From: Zonotrichia leucophrys gambelii
Taxonomy: Eukaryota > Chordata > Aves > Passeriformes > Passerellidae
Direction: 5' to 3'
Assembly (NCBI RefSeq): GCF_028769735.1
Contig: NC_088200.1
Span: 72,826,046 to 72,890,045, forward strand
Length of the DNA stretch: 64,000 nucleotides
Positions within the stretch are counted from its first letter, which is position 1. The number at the start of each line of letters is the position of its first letter. This document shows positions 24,247 to 36,520 of the stretch, one piece after another. A program made the translations under genes and the position numbers. The notes under the pieces were generated by a model, which had not been told where the DNA came from, made no database searches, and saw only the letters and a list, made by a program, of their open reading frames with translations.

Positions 24247-27200
24247 CTGTAGAGCCAGGAAGAAAATTTGCTTTCACTTGGAATTAGGTTAGTTTAAATA
24301 TTAATAAATATGATAATAAATAAACATTTTGTTTGGATGCAGCTATGCTGTCATTCAGGATCAAGTGCAAAAAAGGGTTTTGTGCTACACCTCCTAAGTC
24401 ATAAGGGCTATAATAATATTTCATCTGGTTCTGCTCTGCCTTTCAAGCACACCCAAGATGTTTCTCCCTCATATTTTCAAATTTGAAAAATATTGCAAAC
24501 ATTCCTGAAATAAATTGGGGACTTTTAAAATATAGAGTTAATGCATCAACTACTTTTGTGGCTGTTTTTGCACAGAAAGAAAAAATAAGAGTCAGAAAGA
24601 ATTTTTTTCTTTTTATTTTTTTTTCTTTTTTTATAATGGGAATATTGGTTGCATTTATTTTTCTAGTCCTTTCTGTCCTTCTCTCTGCTGATAAAGCGCA
24701 CCACCATGCTCATAGTGGGCAATGTTTTCATCTTGTTTGGGTGGACAGAGAAATTAAGATGCCATGATCATTTCCTGTGCAAAAGGATGGAGAAATGTGA
24801 AAAAATGCTGTGTTAGAAAGAATTTTGAGAGTCCATAAAGACCTTTCATTTCAAATAACATTGAAGGAAAATTGCTAAACTTACACTACCCTCTGGTAAA
24901 CTCTAGTTAAAAAATGAAGAAATATTACTTTTTTTTACTTTTCACCTAGGTTGGTTCCACTGATATTTGTGTTGATGTGCATGTATGCAATTTTGTTTCC
25001 TATTGTAGTTTATTCCTGGTAAGAAGCCAAAAAAGCCTGTGTTGTTTTCTGCCTGTTGTGCATAATTTTCTGTGCTGATGAGTACCTGGGATTTGAGGTC
25101 TAATTCAAACACGGCTGTGGTTAAATTTCTGTCCACTATTTGAAGGTTTTTGAATACAAGCTTTATTCCAAGCGGTTTAATTAGTCTTTGTACATATTTC
25201 CATCAGTTAAATAGCTTCTAAAAATCAGTTATATTAAACAACATTAAAAGAGGAGACAGATACATTAAAAAAAGAGGAAAACTACAAAGGTAACAATATT
25301 TGCAAGTTTGCAAAATGCAATTGAGAGTCTTGCTTTCATTATATGCTAACCTTTTATCACATTTACCCCTCTGATTTGCTCTACAAAATTTGGCTTCAGT
25401 TAAAACATTGGGTTACCAGTGGGGAATCTAAGTTTTTTAAAAAAAGAAACCAGGTCAATTTAAAAACACCAGTGCACAGAGCACAAGGAAATCTCTCTAA
25501 AATGGATGACAGCCATAAAATTTTGTGTATCTTGCTTGTGTCTTCTGTTCAAGAGCACATTATGGCTCTGTGTTCCTGGTTTTGATGTATAGATTTAAGT
25601 CAGACTGCACTTATGTCAACTGCCCTGATTTATGCTTGTGACATTACTTAATCTTGCTCGTATCAGTGATTGTTCCAATGATCATTTAAATTATTGCAGG
25701 GAGATAAAGATATCCCTGAAGATAATTTCCTTCCAGCTGGGCCTGTGAGGAGCAACCCACAGGTCTTGGGAATTGTATTTGAGAAATAAAGTAATTCACA
25801 TGTGCCTCGTGCTCATTAAGAGCCTGGCTCTTGGCTTTTAGAGGAATTTGGCTTATTTCATTAGCTTGCATAGCATAACAATTACAGATTTATAACAATA
25901 GCATTGACAAAAATGCACTTCAACCTTTGAAAAAAACTTTTAGTATAAAAACTGTGAACAAATCATAGCTGCTCATGAGAGTAAAAGCATTATCTAGAGT
26001 TTAAGGGGGAAATCCACCTTTTTGACTATAGAACCAGGAATGATCCTCCTAAAATTCCAAAGCTGTGTCATCAATCCACCCCTCCAAGACACAAAACTTG
26101 TGCTGACACTGCAGCTCTGGGTGGATTGTCAGGGATAATTTGATGTCCCTCTTGATAGAATGATGGCTGTGGTGTTCCTGTTGAAAAAAATAGAAAAAAA
26201 ATGCAGGAAAAAAACCCAGCAAAAAGGCAAATCTTCATCAGAGAACCAGTGACTGAACCTCAGAGGCTAAAGAAGGACTTAATTTCAATATTTTACTGCT
26301 TTCTGTAGTACCAGAGGGGCTTGAAGTGGCTGCTTGGTACCAAAAAAAAGGATATTTGGGGAATATCACAATAGTTTAAAAAAGTTTCTCCCCAGCTTTG
26401 TTCTCTGTCACAGTTGTTAGCTCTGGTTCTTTGGCTCTCCCAGGACTATACAAACTTTTAATTAACTAGAAATGATGTCTGCACACGCTGAAAACTTAAT
26501 ATTTCTGCAGAATAACACCAGGTCTGCTGAGCTGCAGTCAGGATTACAATAGGAAGGTGTTCACTTTTTTTCCTGCACCTGTCAGATTTAAAAGACAGTT
26601 TTCCCTCCATCAGCTTGGTCACTTTAATGGCTCTGTAAAATGAGTGAAATCAGAAACATGTCATTCATGTTCCAAAAACAACCTGAGCTTTTGCTTGGGG
26701 TAGTGGTGAATAGATATAAAATTTATTCAAAAGCTGTAAATTCAGGTATGTTTCTCTAAAACTTCATCAGCATTATTTGCCACTTGTGCTTCTGGTATTA
26801 TTTGGCTCCGTGTTCTGTGGACCTTGCTTTCATTTTGGTTGGGAAATAAGGCTTGCGCTTAAGATGGTTTAATTAAAAGAGATGAAAATCCAGTTTACTT
26901 CCCACAATCACTATTCACTGTGTGGGTGGATATCCAGGTTCCTCTAAATTCATTTATTTCATGCTGTAGCTAGGGCATTCTTTATATTCTCCTGACAAAG
27001 GAAGGCTGACTTCCATCTCCGAGGTGCCTTTGTAGGACAAAATAACTGCATTTTCCTTTCCACCTTCTTCAGGGGGTTTCACTAATAGTGGATAAACATC
27101 TGCCCTTATACACCAAAGATGGTTTTAGAGGTTCAGCCTCTGCCTGACCTGCAAAGAGGAGGAACCTGCGGCAGTCCTGCCAAGGGATCTCTGCACTCAC

Positions 27201-28262
27201 AATCAATAGCCCATTAAATTTTTCATTCTGAGGTCCCCTGTCGAGACACCAGTGATGGCTGGGGAAGGAAGGCAGCTATTTCGCTTTTATTTTACAGCTA
27301 TTTTACCTGTGCACGTCTTTTTCCTCCTGCCATCTCTTCATTCCTAGGGATATTTTTGGTTTCTTGCCTTGGGAACAAACACATCAGTTCTTTACACATC
27401 TCCTAAAGTTTTTCCTCTTCTCTTAAGAAAATTGATTTTCTTTTTAAAAGCATTGTTAAGGTCGTGTCAGGCTGCTATCTTGTACTTGTTACTTCACAAA
27501 AATACAATCTCTGGGCCACACAAAATAGTCTAAAAGCTTTCTGGGAGCTGGAAAATGGGAACATTCTGAGTGGTTTTTTCCAATACCATTCTACTAATGG
27601 TGCTGTTAGGCCTAGAAAATAATATCCATTTCCTTTTGCAAGCAATCTGTGCTTACATAAAAGCCTTCTTCACCATTTTTTCTCTCTTCTTCTTTGTTGT
27701 TTTGCTGGCTTTTGTTGTTGTTTTTTTTTTTACCCTAGGGGAAAGCTAGAGCTTCTGGGTGTTTTACAGTGAGACCTCCTTGTACTCCTTGAACAATGCA
27801 GCAGAGATTTTTTATGATGAGAGTGAATATGAAGGCATCCCAGGTCCATACTAAGCATTTAATTGAAATTTTAATGGCATAAAGTCTCTTTCCTTTTGAG
27901 ATGATTGTAAAATGTTGGGAAAAAAACAAAATTAACTCCAACTTTGAGAAAGACGGGGGTGGTAAATCATTTTTGCTTACACGTATGACAAATTCTACAG
28001 GAATAGACATCTTCCTCCTCTTTCTCCCTTCAAAGGTGAAACAAACAAACGTGAATAGGGATTACCTCACCATCTGACATTTGAAGCTGGACACTGTTTC
28101 ACAAGAGCAGACGTCCCCTGTGCCAGGCTGTGAGCTCAGCTCTGGGGAACAGGAGCACAGGGACGGCAGCGGCCGCTGAGTCAGGACAGACACAAACAGC
28201 AGTGCCAAGATTTGGGCATCTGTGCCCTAACAAACAGCATTTTACTTGGATATCTTGGATAT
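24247..28262. other. Unique non-coding sequence
   Basis: No gene recognised. A short T-rich run lies at 24604-24632. The stretch at about 25780-25915 contains ATTAGCTTGCAT, AACAATTA and AACAATAG words that resemble homeodomain and SOX sites. Otherwise nothing distinct is seen. Confidence 0.45.
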
Positions 28263-28665
28263 TGTGTGTTTTATATGGGTTTTATTGTAAAGTTGGTTAT
28301 TTTTTGTAAGTTAAGAGTTTTATAAGTTTATGGTTTGACCCTCGGTTCCCCCCATGTTCTCCCTCATAATGGTTTGTTCCCGAGTTGTTTGTCCCTTGAT
28401 TTCCCGCCAGTGACCTGTCCATCATTGTAACTACCCCCCCTTTATTTCTAGAATTTTCTATGTCAATCATCCCTTACTTAAGATATGATTTGTCTCCTGA
28501 ACCTTTTCCCTTCCCTGTGCCATTCTTATCAGTTCAGTTGTGTCCCTCACTTTTGCCCTGGGCTTCGTTCAATGGTGGCCGTGGGACGAGACTGCAGATA
28601 TCTGATGGTCCAGCCATGCTTTATTCTCTCTCTCCTTCACCTGTCTGCCCCTCTCTGAAAATACA
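28263..28665. mobile_element. Probable LTR or other retroviral repeat fragment
   Basis: The segment starts TGTGTGTTTTATATGGG and ends at about AAAATACA, so it has the TG...CA ends of an LTR. Its composition (C-rich runs, TTTATT words, TCTCTCTC-rich end) differs from the flanks and resembles dispersed passerine LTR sequence as I remember it. Flanking bases (GATAT on the left, GATCA on the right) do not form a clean target-site duplication, so the boundaries are uncertain. It directly abuts a CR1 fragment. Confidence 0.4.
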
Positions 28666-28671
28666 GATCAC

Positions 28672-29137
28672 ACGGGTGAGGGCCCACCTTGAGTGCTGTG
28701 TCCAGCTCTGGGCTCTCAGTTTGAGCCAGGATTTGAGATGCGGGAGTGGGTCCAGAGGGTGCAAGAAGGCTGGTGAGGGGCTGGGAACACAATTTCTGTG
28801 AGGAAAATCTGAGGGAGTGGGGGGTGTTTAGAGAAAAGGAAATGACCTTATCACTCTATACAGCTCCTGAAATGTGATTGTGCTCAGGTGGGGTTGGTGT
28901 CTTTATCCAGGCAACAACTGACACAATGAGAGTCTTAAGCTACACTGAGGGAAATTTAGGTTGGATGTTAGGAACAAGTTGCTTACAGAAAGAGTGATAA
29001 AGTTCTGGAATGTTCTGCCCAGGGAGGTGATGGAGTCATCATCCCTCAATGTGTTTAATAAAGCCTGCATGTGCCACTTGGTGACAGGGTTGAGTTGAGG
29101 TGTTAGGGCTGGGTTGGACTTAATGATCTTGAAGGTC
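28672..29137 (+). mobile_element. CR1 LINE 3' end, left part (split by an LTR)
   Basis: Contains the CR1 3' region in order: GAGGGCCCACCTTGAGTGCT, GTGTCCAGCTCTGGGC, GGTCCAGAGGGTGCAAGAAG, CTGGTGAGGGGCTGG, AGAGTGATAAAGTTCTGGAA, TGCCCAGGGAGGTGATGGAG, then GGTTGGACTTAATGATCTTG. The reading continues at 29530 after a solo LTR. Only the non-coding 3' part is present, as in most truncated avian CR1 copies. Confidence 0.9.
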
Positions 29138-29143
29138 TCTTCC
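29138..29143. repeat. Target-site duplication of the 29144 LTR (left copy)
   Basis: TCTTCC here is repeated at 29530-29535, directly after the LTR. Confidence 0.88.
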
Positions 29144-29529
29144 TGTGACAGTGTTCACACGGGTTTTAGGATGAGGGAAGAGACAAAGATCTGACTCCAT
29201 TTTTCAGAAGGTTGATTTATTATTTTATGATATATATTATATTAAAGCTATACTAAAAGAATAGAAGAAAGGATTTCATCAGAAGGCTAGCTAAGAATAG
29301 AAAAAGAAGGAATGATAACAAAAGTTTGTGGCTCGGACAGAGAGTCTGAGCCAGCTGACTGTGATTGGCCATTAATTACAAACAACCAACATGAGACCAA
29401 TCACAGATGCACCTGTTGCATCCCACAGCAACAGATAATCATTGTTTGCATTTTGTTCCTGAGGCCTCTGAGCTTCTCAGGAGGAAAAATCCTAAGGAAA
29501 GGATTATTTCAGAAAATAACATGGCGACA
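29144..29529 (-). mobile_element. Solo ERV LTR, ~386 bp, inserted in CR1
   Basis: Starts TGTGACAGTGTTCACA and ends ATGGCGACA, with TG...CA termini. The same six bases, TCTTCC, lie at 29138-29143 and 29530-29535, forming a target-site duplication of the length usual for ERVK-like (class II) elements. Removing the LTR and one copy restores an uninterrupted CR1 end. On the - strand the element has CCAAT boxes (29364-29368 as ATTGG) and an AATAAA signal at 29216-29221, about 70 nt before its 3' end, so the sense orientation is probably -. No internal retroviral sequence remains. Three other copies lie at 36521, 47448 and 48646. Confidence 0.92.
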
Positions 29530-29571
29530 TCTTCCAACCCAGAGATTCTGTGAATTCTGTGATTCTGTGAT
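29530..29571 (+). mobile_element. CR1 LINE 3' end, right part with tail
   Basis: Resumes with TCTTCCAACCCAGAGATTCTG after the LTR and ends in about three ATTCTGTG-like units, the diagnostic CR1 3' microsatellite tail. It belongs to the CR1 fragment that begins at 28672. Confidence 0.9.
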
Positions 29572-32500
29572 TATCACTGATCTGCTGATTCCCTCTGCTG
29601 AAGCTGACAGCACACAGTCTTTGGATTAAGGGAGCTCAGGATCAGCCTTCCCTCGCTCATCCCTCAGACACCTGAACCCAGCAGAGGTGTTTGGGGTGTT
29701 GGTTTTGGCTTGTTTTTATTTTTCTTCTGTGCTCAGCCTACAATGAGAGCCAGTCTTTCAGGTAGGATGGACAAACAGACCTTCAGCAGGAAGAAGGCAC
29801 ATTAAAAAACGTGACTCACTGGCTGCTTGACAGCCTTGGATGGTGGAGGTGAGGGGAAAGAAGGCAAATATGTACACGACCATGTAGATGAAAAAAGGAA
29901 ACAAATGTCATATATGAGATTCACCCGTTCCATGCAGGCAAGGTGAGGCCAGAATCAATATTGGCATTAGGCAATAATGAGATATCCCTCATGGAACTGT
30001 GGTAGTTGAGGCCTGGTAATGTCAAAGTGTACATGAAATTGTGGGCACACCAATGTGCAGGAACCTGGTTTATTGTGACACACTCCTGCATTCTTGGAGA
30101 GGATCCTTACAGTGGGACAACAACATTTCCCCCCTCCTCTCCTGTGGTATTCAGAATTTTCCCTTTGCTGTGATTTATACTATCACAAAATATCCATAAA
30201 AGGCCAATGTGGCTTCTGCTGTTGACAGATGGTGACAGAACGATGAGGAAAGAAAACAGCCCCATCAGCCTCCAGCAGGGCATCAGAAAGGGAAACAAGA
30301 AGCAAATATATTGAAAATATGTTGTGGAACCATTTGAAAACCCCAGTCGTACTGAGATCAGTATCTCTAATCACATTTCTACAACACCAACACCAGCCTG
30401 AAGTGCAGCCTACCAAAATCTCTTCACAGCTCAGGTGAAATCTACCTTGTGCTGCAGGGATGTGGGCTGGCTGAGAAGAGAATGGGAAACAGCTTCAAAA
30501 AGGCATTTATGAAGTACTTAGCCCTTCACATGAAGAGAAGAAGTTGGATTATTTTTGTAGGAGAGGACGCAAAGCTCACTGTAGCAATTCTTTCTCTCAC
30601 AGGAGTTTAGGTCTGAGTAAACCCACAAACTTTATTTGAATATTTTTTTCCCTTAGAGTGAGCTTTCTTCCACACAATGAGAGCCTTAGATGGGTGTTGC
30701 AACTCTTCAAGTCCCTTTCCAGCTGGATTAAGTGTTCTCTTCATACAAAACTCAAACTGGGGCCAAAAAAACAAATGAGAGGAGCACCACCCCTATGAGC
30801 TGCCCGTGATGCAGCATTTCTACTCATCCTGCTGTGATCTCAGAAATCCCTTTCTTTCAGATGCACCAGGTCCCTCCATGGTGATCTTTCTTTCAGCAGA
30901 TGGATGCCGCACCAGCTTCATCCTCTGACCTTGTCAGGGGTGAGGAAAGCATCTCTGAAGCTAAAAACTCATAGCTGGTCTTGAGTTCAGCCAGTGGGCA
31001 AAGATTTGGCTGCATATTGGCCATTGTTTTAAGTTTCCTGTGGCCAGCCATTTGGCTGTAGTTGGGGGAAAAAAAGCCACTCTCTAGAATTTTCCACGTT
31101 CCTGTTCCACAAAGCCTTTCCAAGAGCCTGGCCTAAAGCCTGGTGGAACCCACAGGATTTTCCTGGGCAGAGGACAGATCACCCTGAGTTCAGGAAGATT
31201 TCTGGGTGAGTTTTAGGATCACTCTGCTCACCCCAGGCCTGTGCAGAGGGCTGAAGGGCAAGACAAGCCTGAGGGGCAGTTCCTGACCAGCAGGAACACC
31301 TGATCCAAGTTCTGGGAGAAGAAGTTCTGCTGCTGTGGCACTCACCCACACATCACACTCTGCCAGCCTGCTGAACTGGCCCCTTCACTCCTGCTCGGCT
31401 CTGGGTGTTGCAATTGTGTCTGTCATTTGTTCTTTCAGCTAATTAGCATTGGTTAACTTCGTGCTTAATGACCTTTCCCAAGCTGTTGCAACCAGTAGTA
31501 GAAAACTCATTAAACCCAGTTGTCATTTTTACCACACACAGATTTGTACTCACACACTGCTGTGCCTTCATGCAATAAAGCTTTCTGTTGCTCTTTGAAT
31601 TAATTAATCCCTTTGTTTTTATAGTATTATCATGCAGATAGAAACTACCATGTTATCTTCCCCCTGATTTAATTCAACCCATGTTTAAAACATGAAACCA
31701 AGGGCAGAATAATCCATCCTGGCAATGGAAAGCCAAGTTTGGCTTCCTTTCTTCTCTTGAAAATGGAGCAATGGTTTCGAGTAACAAGGATGTAATCTTT
31801 TTGAAGGATAAATTTTTCCATCAAAATATTTCATTTTTGAAACCAAAATATGTTAAGGAAAAAGACAGTCATTTCAATAAAGCCTTCTGTAAATGTTTCT
31901 CTTGTTAAGGTGTGTGGAAACAGCTTTTCTTCAACAATACAATTATTTTTTCTGTTCTTTTATGTTTAATTTTACATGTATATATTTATCTTGACTTTTA
32001 CAGTGCAATGTTATGAAAAGTGTCCAGCAATTAAATAAAACCAATTAATGAATTCAAGCAAAATAAAGTTATCTGATGAGATTTCAGAAAAAAAATTTAA
32101 ACCCTCAATCCAGATGCAGTTGCTCTGATTCTTCGTTTGAAGAAATGGGCATAATTTAAAAAAAAAGCCCCTAGACCAAAAGCTGCTTCCTAGATATCCA
32201 TTATTCTTGTTTTCAAGCAGGACATATTGAACAGTTTTAGACTCAGTTTTTAGACTCAGCACTTTTATCTTCTATAAAACAACAAAAGGATTTTTATAGT
32301 ACAGGGTTGCAAAATAGATTTTGTTTGTGAACTCTGAATAATTCTACAAATTGAGGGAGTCATAGTCTTCTGAATACACTTGTATTGTGTGGAGGGATTA
32401 TGGTAGAAATGTCCCAAAACTTCAAACAAATATTCGTGTCAGGCCTCGTAGGTCTAGGAAAACAGATTTTATTATATATACCACCAAATATTTAATCAGT

Positions 32501-33200
32501 AAGGCAGTATAAACACATATCTTATTTTCTCAGATTTGCACTGCAGCCTTGGGCCTCTCTTTAGAGAAGTGCAAACAGAAACCCTGTTTGCTACTGTACC
32601 TTATCACAATGTCATCATTCATGGGAGAAACCACTCAGAGCAACTGCTGAAAACACAAGAGACATCCTCCTCCCAGCCACATGGCATGGCCTGATTTCCC
32701 CTCTGCCATGGAATTATCCACCTGCTGACTCCTGTTTTCACAAAAATCCAGATTCAGGGAGAGTTGAATCAGGGGAATCTGGCAAAACCCCCTTTAATCT
32801 CCTCTGTGACCATCCCAGTGAAGAAAAACCAAGAATTTCCCAAATCTCAACAACACAAGAACACAAAGCTGCTGTACAGAACTTCACCAGGGACACCAAA
32901 GTCTGCAAAAAAGTCCCAGCAGGTCTTTCCAAGAAGCACAGCTCAGCTTGGAGGGTGGAAGGGCTGCTGGAAATGTTGATCCTGTCCCAGGCTGAGCTTC
33001 TGCCTCCCCTGAGTGCCCTCTGCCCCTACACAGCACCATCCCCTGCATGTACAGCCTTGGCCATGTCCTCACCGCAGTCAGGCCCAAAGCTCAAAGGATA
33101 AAGGAGAATAAACCCTTTTTTTTTTTTTCCCAAAAAGAAAGGGTTTCGAATTTTTTTTTCAAAAATTCTCTAAAAACTTTAACAAAAATTCAAAATTCAA
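29572..33200. other. Unique non-coding sequence
   Basis: No gene or transposon recognised. A 13-T run lies at 33116-33128, just upstream of the TTCT array. A candidate regulatory stretch at 31.4-31.7 kb is listed separately. Confidence 0.45.
31425..31690. promoter_or_regulatory. Candidate conserved non-coding element (unproven)
   Basis: A low-repeat stretch dense in homeodomain-like and related words: AGCTAATTAGCATTGGTTAA, GCTTAATGACC, GAATTAATTAATCCCTTTGT and ATGCAGATAG. TAATCC resembles an OTX-type site and CTTTGT a SOX-type site. It looks like known vertebrate developmental enhancers, but this is motif impression only, and no conservation data were available. Confidence 0.2.
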
Positions 33201-33317
<117 letters not shown>

Positions 33318-33325
33318 TTTCTTTC

Positions 33326-34350
33326 GGCAAAGTTTTCAGCTGAGATTTAACTATTTTCTTCTCTTCCAGGGCATGACACACGTGAGAAAGTTAAAGAAGC
33401 AACATCCAGTGGGTTTGTATCTCACCTTTTCTGTTTCATGTGAAAACCTGGTCCTATTTCTGCATGCTGGATGCACCAGGCCACCTTTCCCCTTCCATGA
33501 ACTGAAAACAAATCTGTCACACAGACAGCTGCTGCAAAAACCACACAGGCTGCTTGTGCCTGCTTACAGAGACATCAGCTTCAGGCTTGAACCTTACAAA
33601 TTCTTTATCACTGCTGCTGCAAACTCTTCGTGTGTTTTTTTAGCATCAGGGCCAGTTAAAAAGCAGTGACATTTATACTTGTGGGCTGTGTATTGGGTTT
33701 ATGAATGGAAATAGGTTACCAAACAGAATTAGGTTTGTTAACAAAGGAAATACAGTGCTTAGAAACATTACTTTTCCTTAAAATATTTAGGAAAAATATT
33801 TAAAACAATTTATAAAATTATATAAATTATTACAATAATTTTAAAAATTATTAAAATATTTAGATCACGTGTTTTGTTGTTGGTTGGGTTTTTTTGTTTT
33901 TAATATTGGTTTAAACGTTAAGCTACTGTTATATCCTGGTAAGGAAAAAAAAGCTAACAATGAAAGAATAAACACACTGAAACTTTAAACTGCTCTTGAT
34001 TGCAAGCCAAAGAGAGCCCTGGTGAGACAAACTGCTCCATCTCTGCAGGGAAAACTTTCAGGAGGTGAAAAATTGGAGCTGCTCGCTGGGACCTGCTTTC
34101 TGCAGCAGGGTGATGCTCACCTGTGCTGGCAGTGGATCCCAGCAGGTGGATGCACACAGCCACAGCACCTTCCAGCAGGCAGCTGGCACCTCCAATAAGT
34201 ATTCTGTGGCACTGCAAAAAATGCAGATGTGACCACAAGAATGAGCAGCATGTGCTGAGCTGAGATCTGATTTAAGTCTCAGAGGAAAAGGGAAGCTCCA
34301 CGGAGCCTGCTGAGGACAGGCAGGTGTCAGGATCCGTCCTGGTGAACAGA
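33326..34350. other. Unique non-coding sequence
   Basis: No gene recognised. An AT-rich stretch of ATTTAAAA- and TATAAATTAT-like words spans about 33776-33865. Confidence 0.45.
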
Positions 34351-35242
34351 TGTTGTGATGGTTTGTGGGGTGATCTCAGGGTGCAAAAGAACTAACACAG
34401 TACAAGGGGGTTTGCAGTAATTATCAAAACAAATGCACCTTTATTGAATGACCACTGCAAAACGCGATTCAGTGATTAAGGGAGAGAAAAAGTTAGAGAA
34501 AGAGAGAGAAAAGAGAGAGAGAGAGAGGGTTATAGCTACCAACGCAGAGACGAAGTCCTTTGGACCCGTCCAGTCGAGGATCCACCTGCTACACTGGGGA
34601 GATCTCAGAGGCTCTAGCTAACTCAGAGGTTTTTATTATTGAAAATTGTGAGGTGGGGGGTGGGGAACAGATACAATAGAGAACAGATGTAACAAGCAGT
34701 CCATGTTCTCAGCAGTAAATGAGAACCATTGTGTTCTTGGTTCAGTGATCACAACCTGCAGGCAAACATCTCGCTTTGGCCAGCTTGCCTCCCCCACACA
34801 CCTCCCTCAGTCTGGGGGTTTCAGTCCCAGTCCTTGGAAGGAGCAGAGGGGCCTTTTCACATGGGGGTTTCAGTCTCAGTCCGTGATGGAGAGGCTCCTT
34901 ACATCCCAGTCTGTCTGTCACGGTGGTTGTAAAACAGGTGAGGGTCTTCTGTGGGAGACCACCCGAAAGTCAGGAGAAGTCCAGCCAGGCCGAGAGGTGG
35001 GACAGCTTCCAAAGCCATTGTTGCAAAAAGGGCATGGTGCCCCCTTCTTAGCACACAGCAAACACCTGTGAAAACAATAGCTTAACACTGAGCTTTCAGG
35101 TCTCAGGGCCTTTGGTGTGTGACTTTCTCCTTCAGAGCCAGAGATTCTAGACGGGGTGGTCTTCTCTTCAGTGGCCCCCAATGACAATCGTGAGGCAAAT
35201 GAGACAAAATTCAGACAGACTCTCACAGCAGGGCACAAAACA
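34351..35242 (-). mobile_element. Probable ERV LTR, ~0.9 kb, second family
   Basis: In + orientation it begins TGTTGTGATGGTTTGTGGGG and ends near CTCACA (35227) or ACAAAACA (35242). On the - strand an AATAAA signal (TTTATT at 34440-34445) lies about 90 nt before the 3' end, which fits an LTR in - orientation. It holds a GA-rich run, and its composition differs from the flanks. No clear target-site duplication was found, so both ends are approximate. It does not resemble the ~385-bp family. I am fairly sure it is a dispersed retroviral repeat, less sure of its class. Confidence 0.6.
34486..34528. repeat. GA-rich run within the LTR-like element
   Basis: AGAGAAAGAGAGAG-type words ending in about seven GA units, inside the element at 34351-35242. 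Confidence 0.75.
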
Positions 35243-35592
35243 GCTTTTGGCTCCTCCGTGACTCAGGGGAAAACCCAGGACACCCTCTGAGAACCGTGGA
35301 AAGGTCACTTCTAAAAATGGATTTCCCCATTCCGCCTCTCACTTTTCTTTGCTGGGCAGCAGCCTTTCCTCTAAAATCAGGAAAGATTCTTCCTGCACCC
35401 CAGGCCCTGTGATGCTGCCACCCTGATCTGCCCCACTGCCAGGCTGCACTCAGCAGATCAGGGCTCTGAGGGGAAGGTGATGCACTGACAGCATTTCTAC
35501 ATTGTCCCAAAATGTCCCTAAATTAGCAGCCTGGCTGTGGTTTTCATGCTCAGGCCAGCTCCAGGAACAGGATGTCATCTTTTACAGGGAGA

Positions 35593-35638
35593 CATTTTTC
35601 CATCAAAGAGCATTTTTCCATCAAAGAGCATTTTTCCA
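35593..35638. repeat. 18-bp tandem repeat, ~2.5 copies
   Basis: The 18-bp unit beginning CATTTTTCCATCAAAGAG is present twice perfectly (35593-35610 and 35611-35628), then partially. The length is a multiple of three, so it gives a repeated Phe-His-Gln-Arg-Ala pattern in one + frame, but there is no sign that the frame is a gene. Confidence 0.85.
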
Positions 35639-36342
35639 CAGAGCTGGGCTAGAGCAGGAGCTGCTCTGTGAATCTGAACAGCATCTGCAAGGAAAAATGC
35701 TAAATGTGTATAAATCAAGATAAATCCAGAGGCATGCCTGGGCCTCGTCCAATTGCCCATTCATTCGTTCTGCACAGGATCTCTGTGATGCCTGGAAAAC
35801 ACACTAAGGTATGCATTTTGGGACTGGAGTTCCTGCCCCGTGAATGTTTGAGTATAAATCTCATGTAATTGAAAAGCTGGCTACATTTTTTGCTTAATTC
35901 TGCACTAGTTTCTTTAGTTTGTGTGAGCAAAAGGAAGAAACAACCAGATATGGATTAATTTGACCACTCCTCCAGTTTTCCCCTTTTCTCACCAAACAGT
36001 TTTCAGGGCTGCTCTCTGGCACACTCAAGTTCAAGGCATCCCAGGGCAATTTGTGCTGCAGCAATTCCAAGCCAAGGAATTCCATCTGTGAGGAATTGAG
36101 GCAGGCATTGGCCCAAGAAGGCGGGATTGAAACCAGGACCAAAAATGTGCTTTTGACAGAGCCCATCTTTGGATGCTTAGGCTGTAACAGGAGCTGTGGA
36201 TGTGCTCCAGGCTCTTCCCCTGCTCCCTTCTCACACGGGTTTTTGCTGCAGAGCTGCACAGGTCTGCTTGTGGCAGGTGAAAATGGGGCTCATTTTCATC
36301 ATGGGATGGGTCAGAGAGAGCAGAACGGCATTGGGGTGTCAC
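35639..36342. other. Unique non-coding sequence
   Basis: No gene or repeat family recognised. Overlapping open frames of up to 121 codons on both strands lack domains. Confidence 0.4.
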
Positions 36343-36520
36343 TGTGAGGCCTTGTGGCCTAGAACAGAGGCTGGAGGGAGGTAAAGATTAAAGCAGGGAT
36401 TTATTAAAAGGATCTCCTCATTGGATCCACCTTGGGCAGAACAAGAGCCCAGCCAGGGCTGCACCCAAGATGAACCAAAATGGTCACAAAATGCACAACA
36501 GGTTAGGAGATCTCTCACTT
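36343..36520 (-). mobile_element. Third-family LTR-like element, left part
   Basis: From about TGTGAGGCCTTGTGGCC, through GCAGGGATTTATTAAAAGG, ATCCACCTTGGGCAG, AGAGCCCAGCCAGGGCT and AAATGGTCACAAAATG. These words match a dispersed passerine LTR that I recognise from memory. On the - strand TTTATT becomes AATAAA, which suggests - orientation. It is interrupted at 36521 by the ~386-bp solo LTR and resumes at 36907. Confidence 0.6.

Noticed and set aside
23583..24287. 234-codon open frame with Leu-Phe and poly-Pro runs, and a 190-codon Arg/Glu/Lys-rich frame on the other strand
   Set aside because: Both are direct translations of the CTTTTC/CCT/CTTCTC array. The low-complexity array explains the lack of stop codons.
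33351..33372. Acceptor-like CTTCTCTTCCAG downstream of the TTCT array
   Set aside because: No matching donor with a convincing open segment follows; likely chance in pyrimidine-rich sequence.
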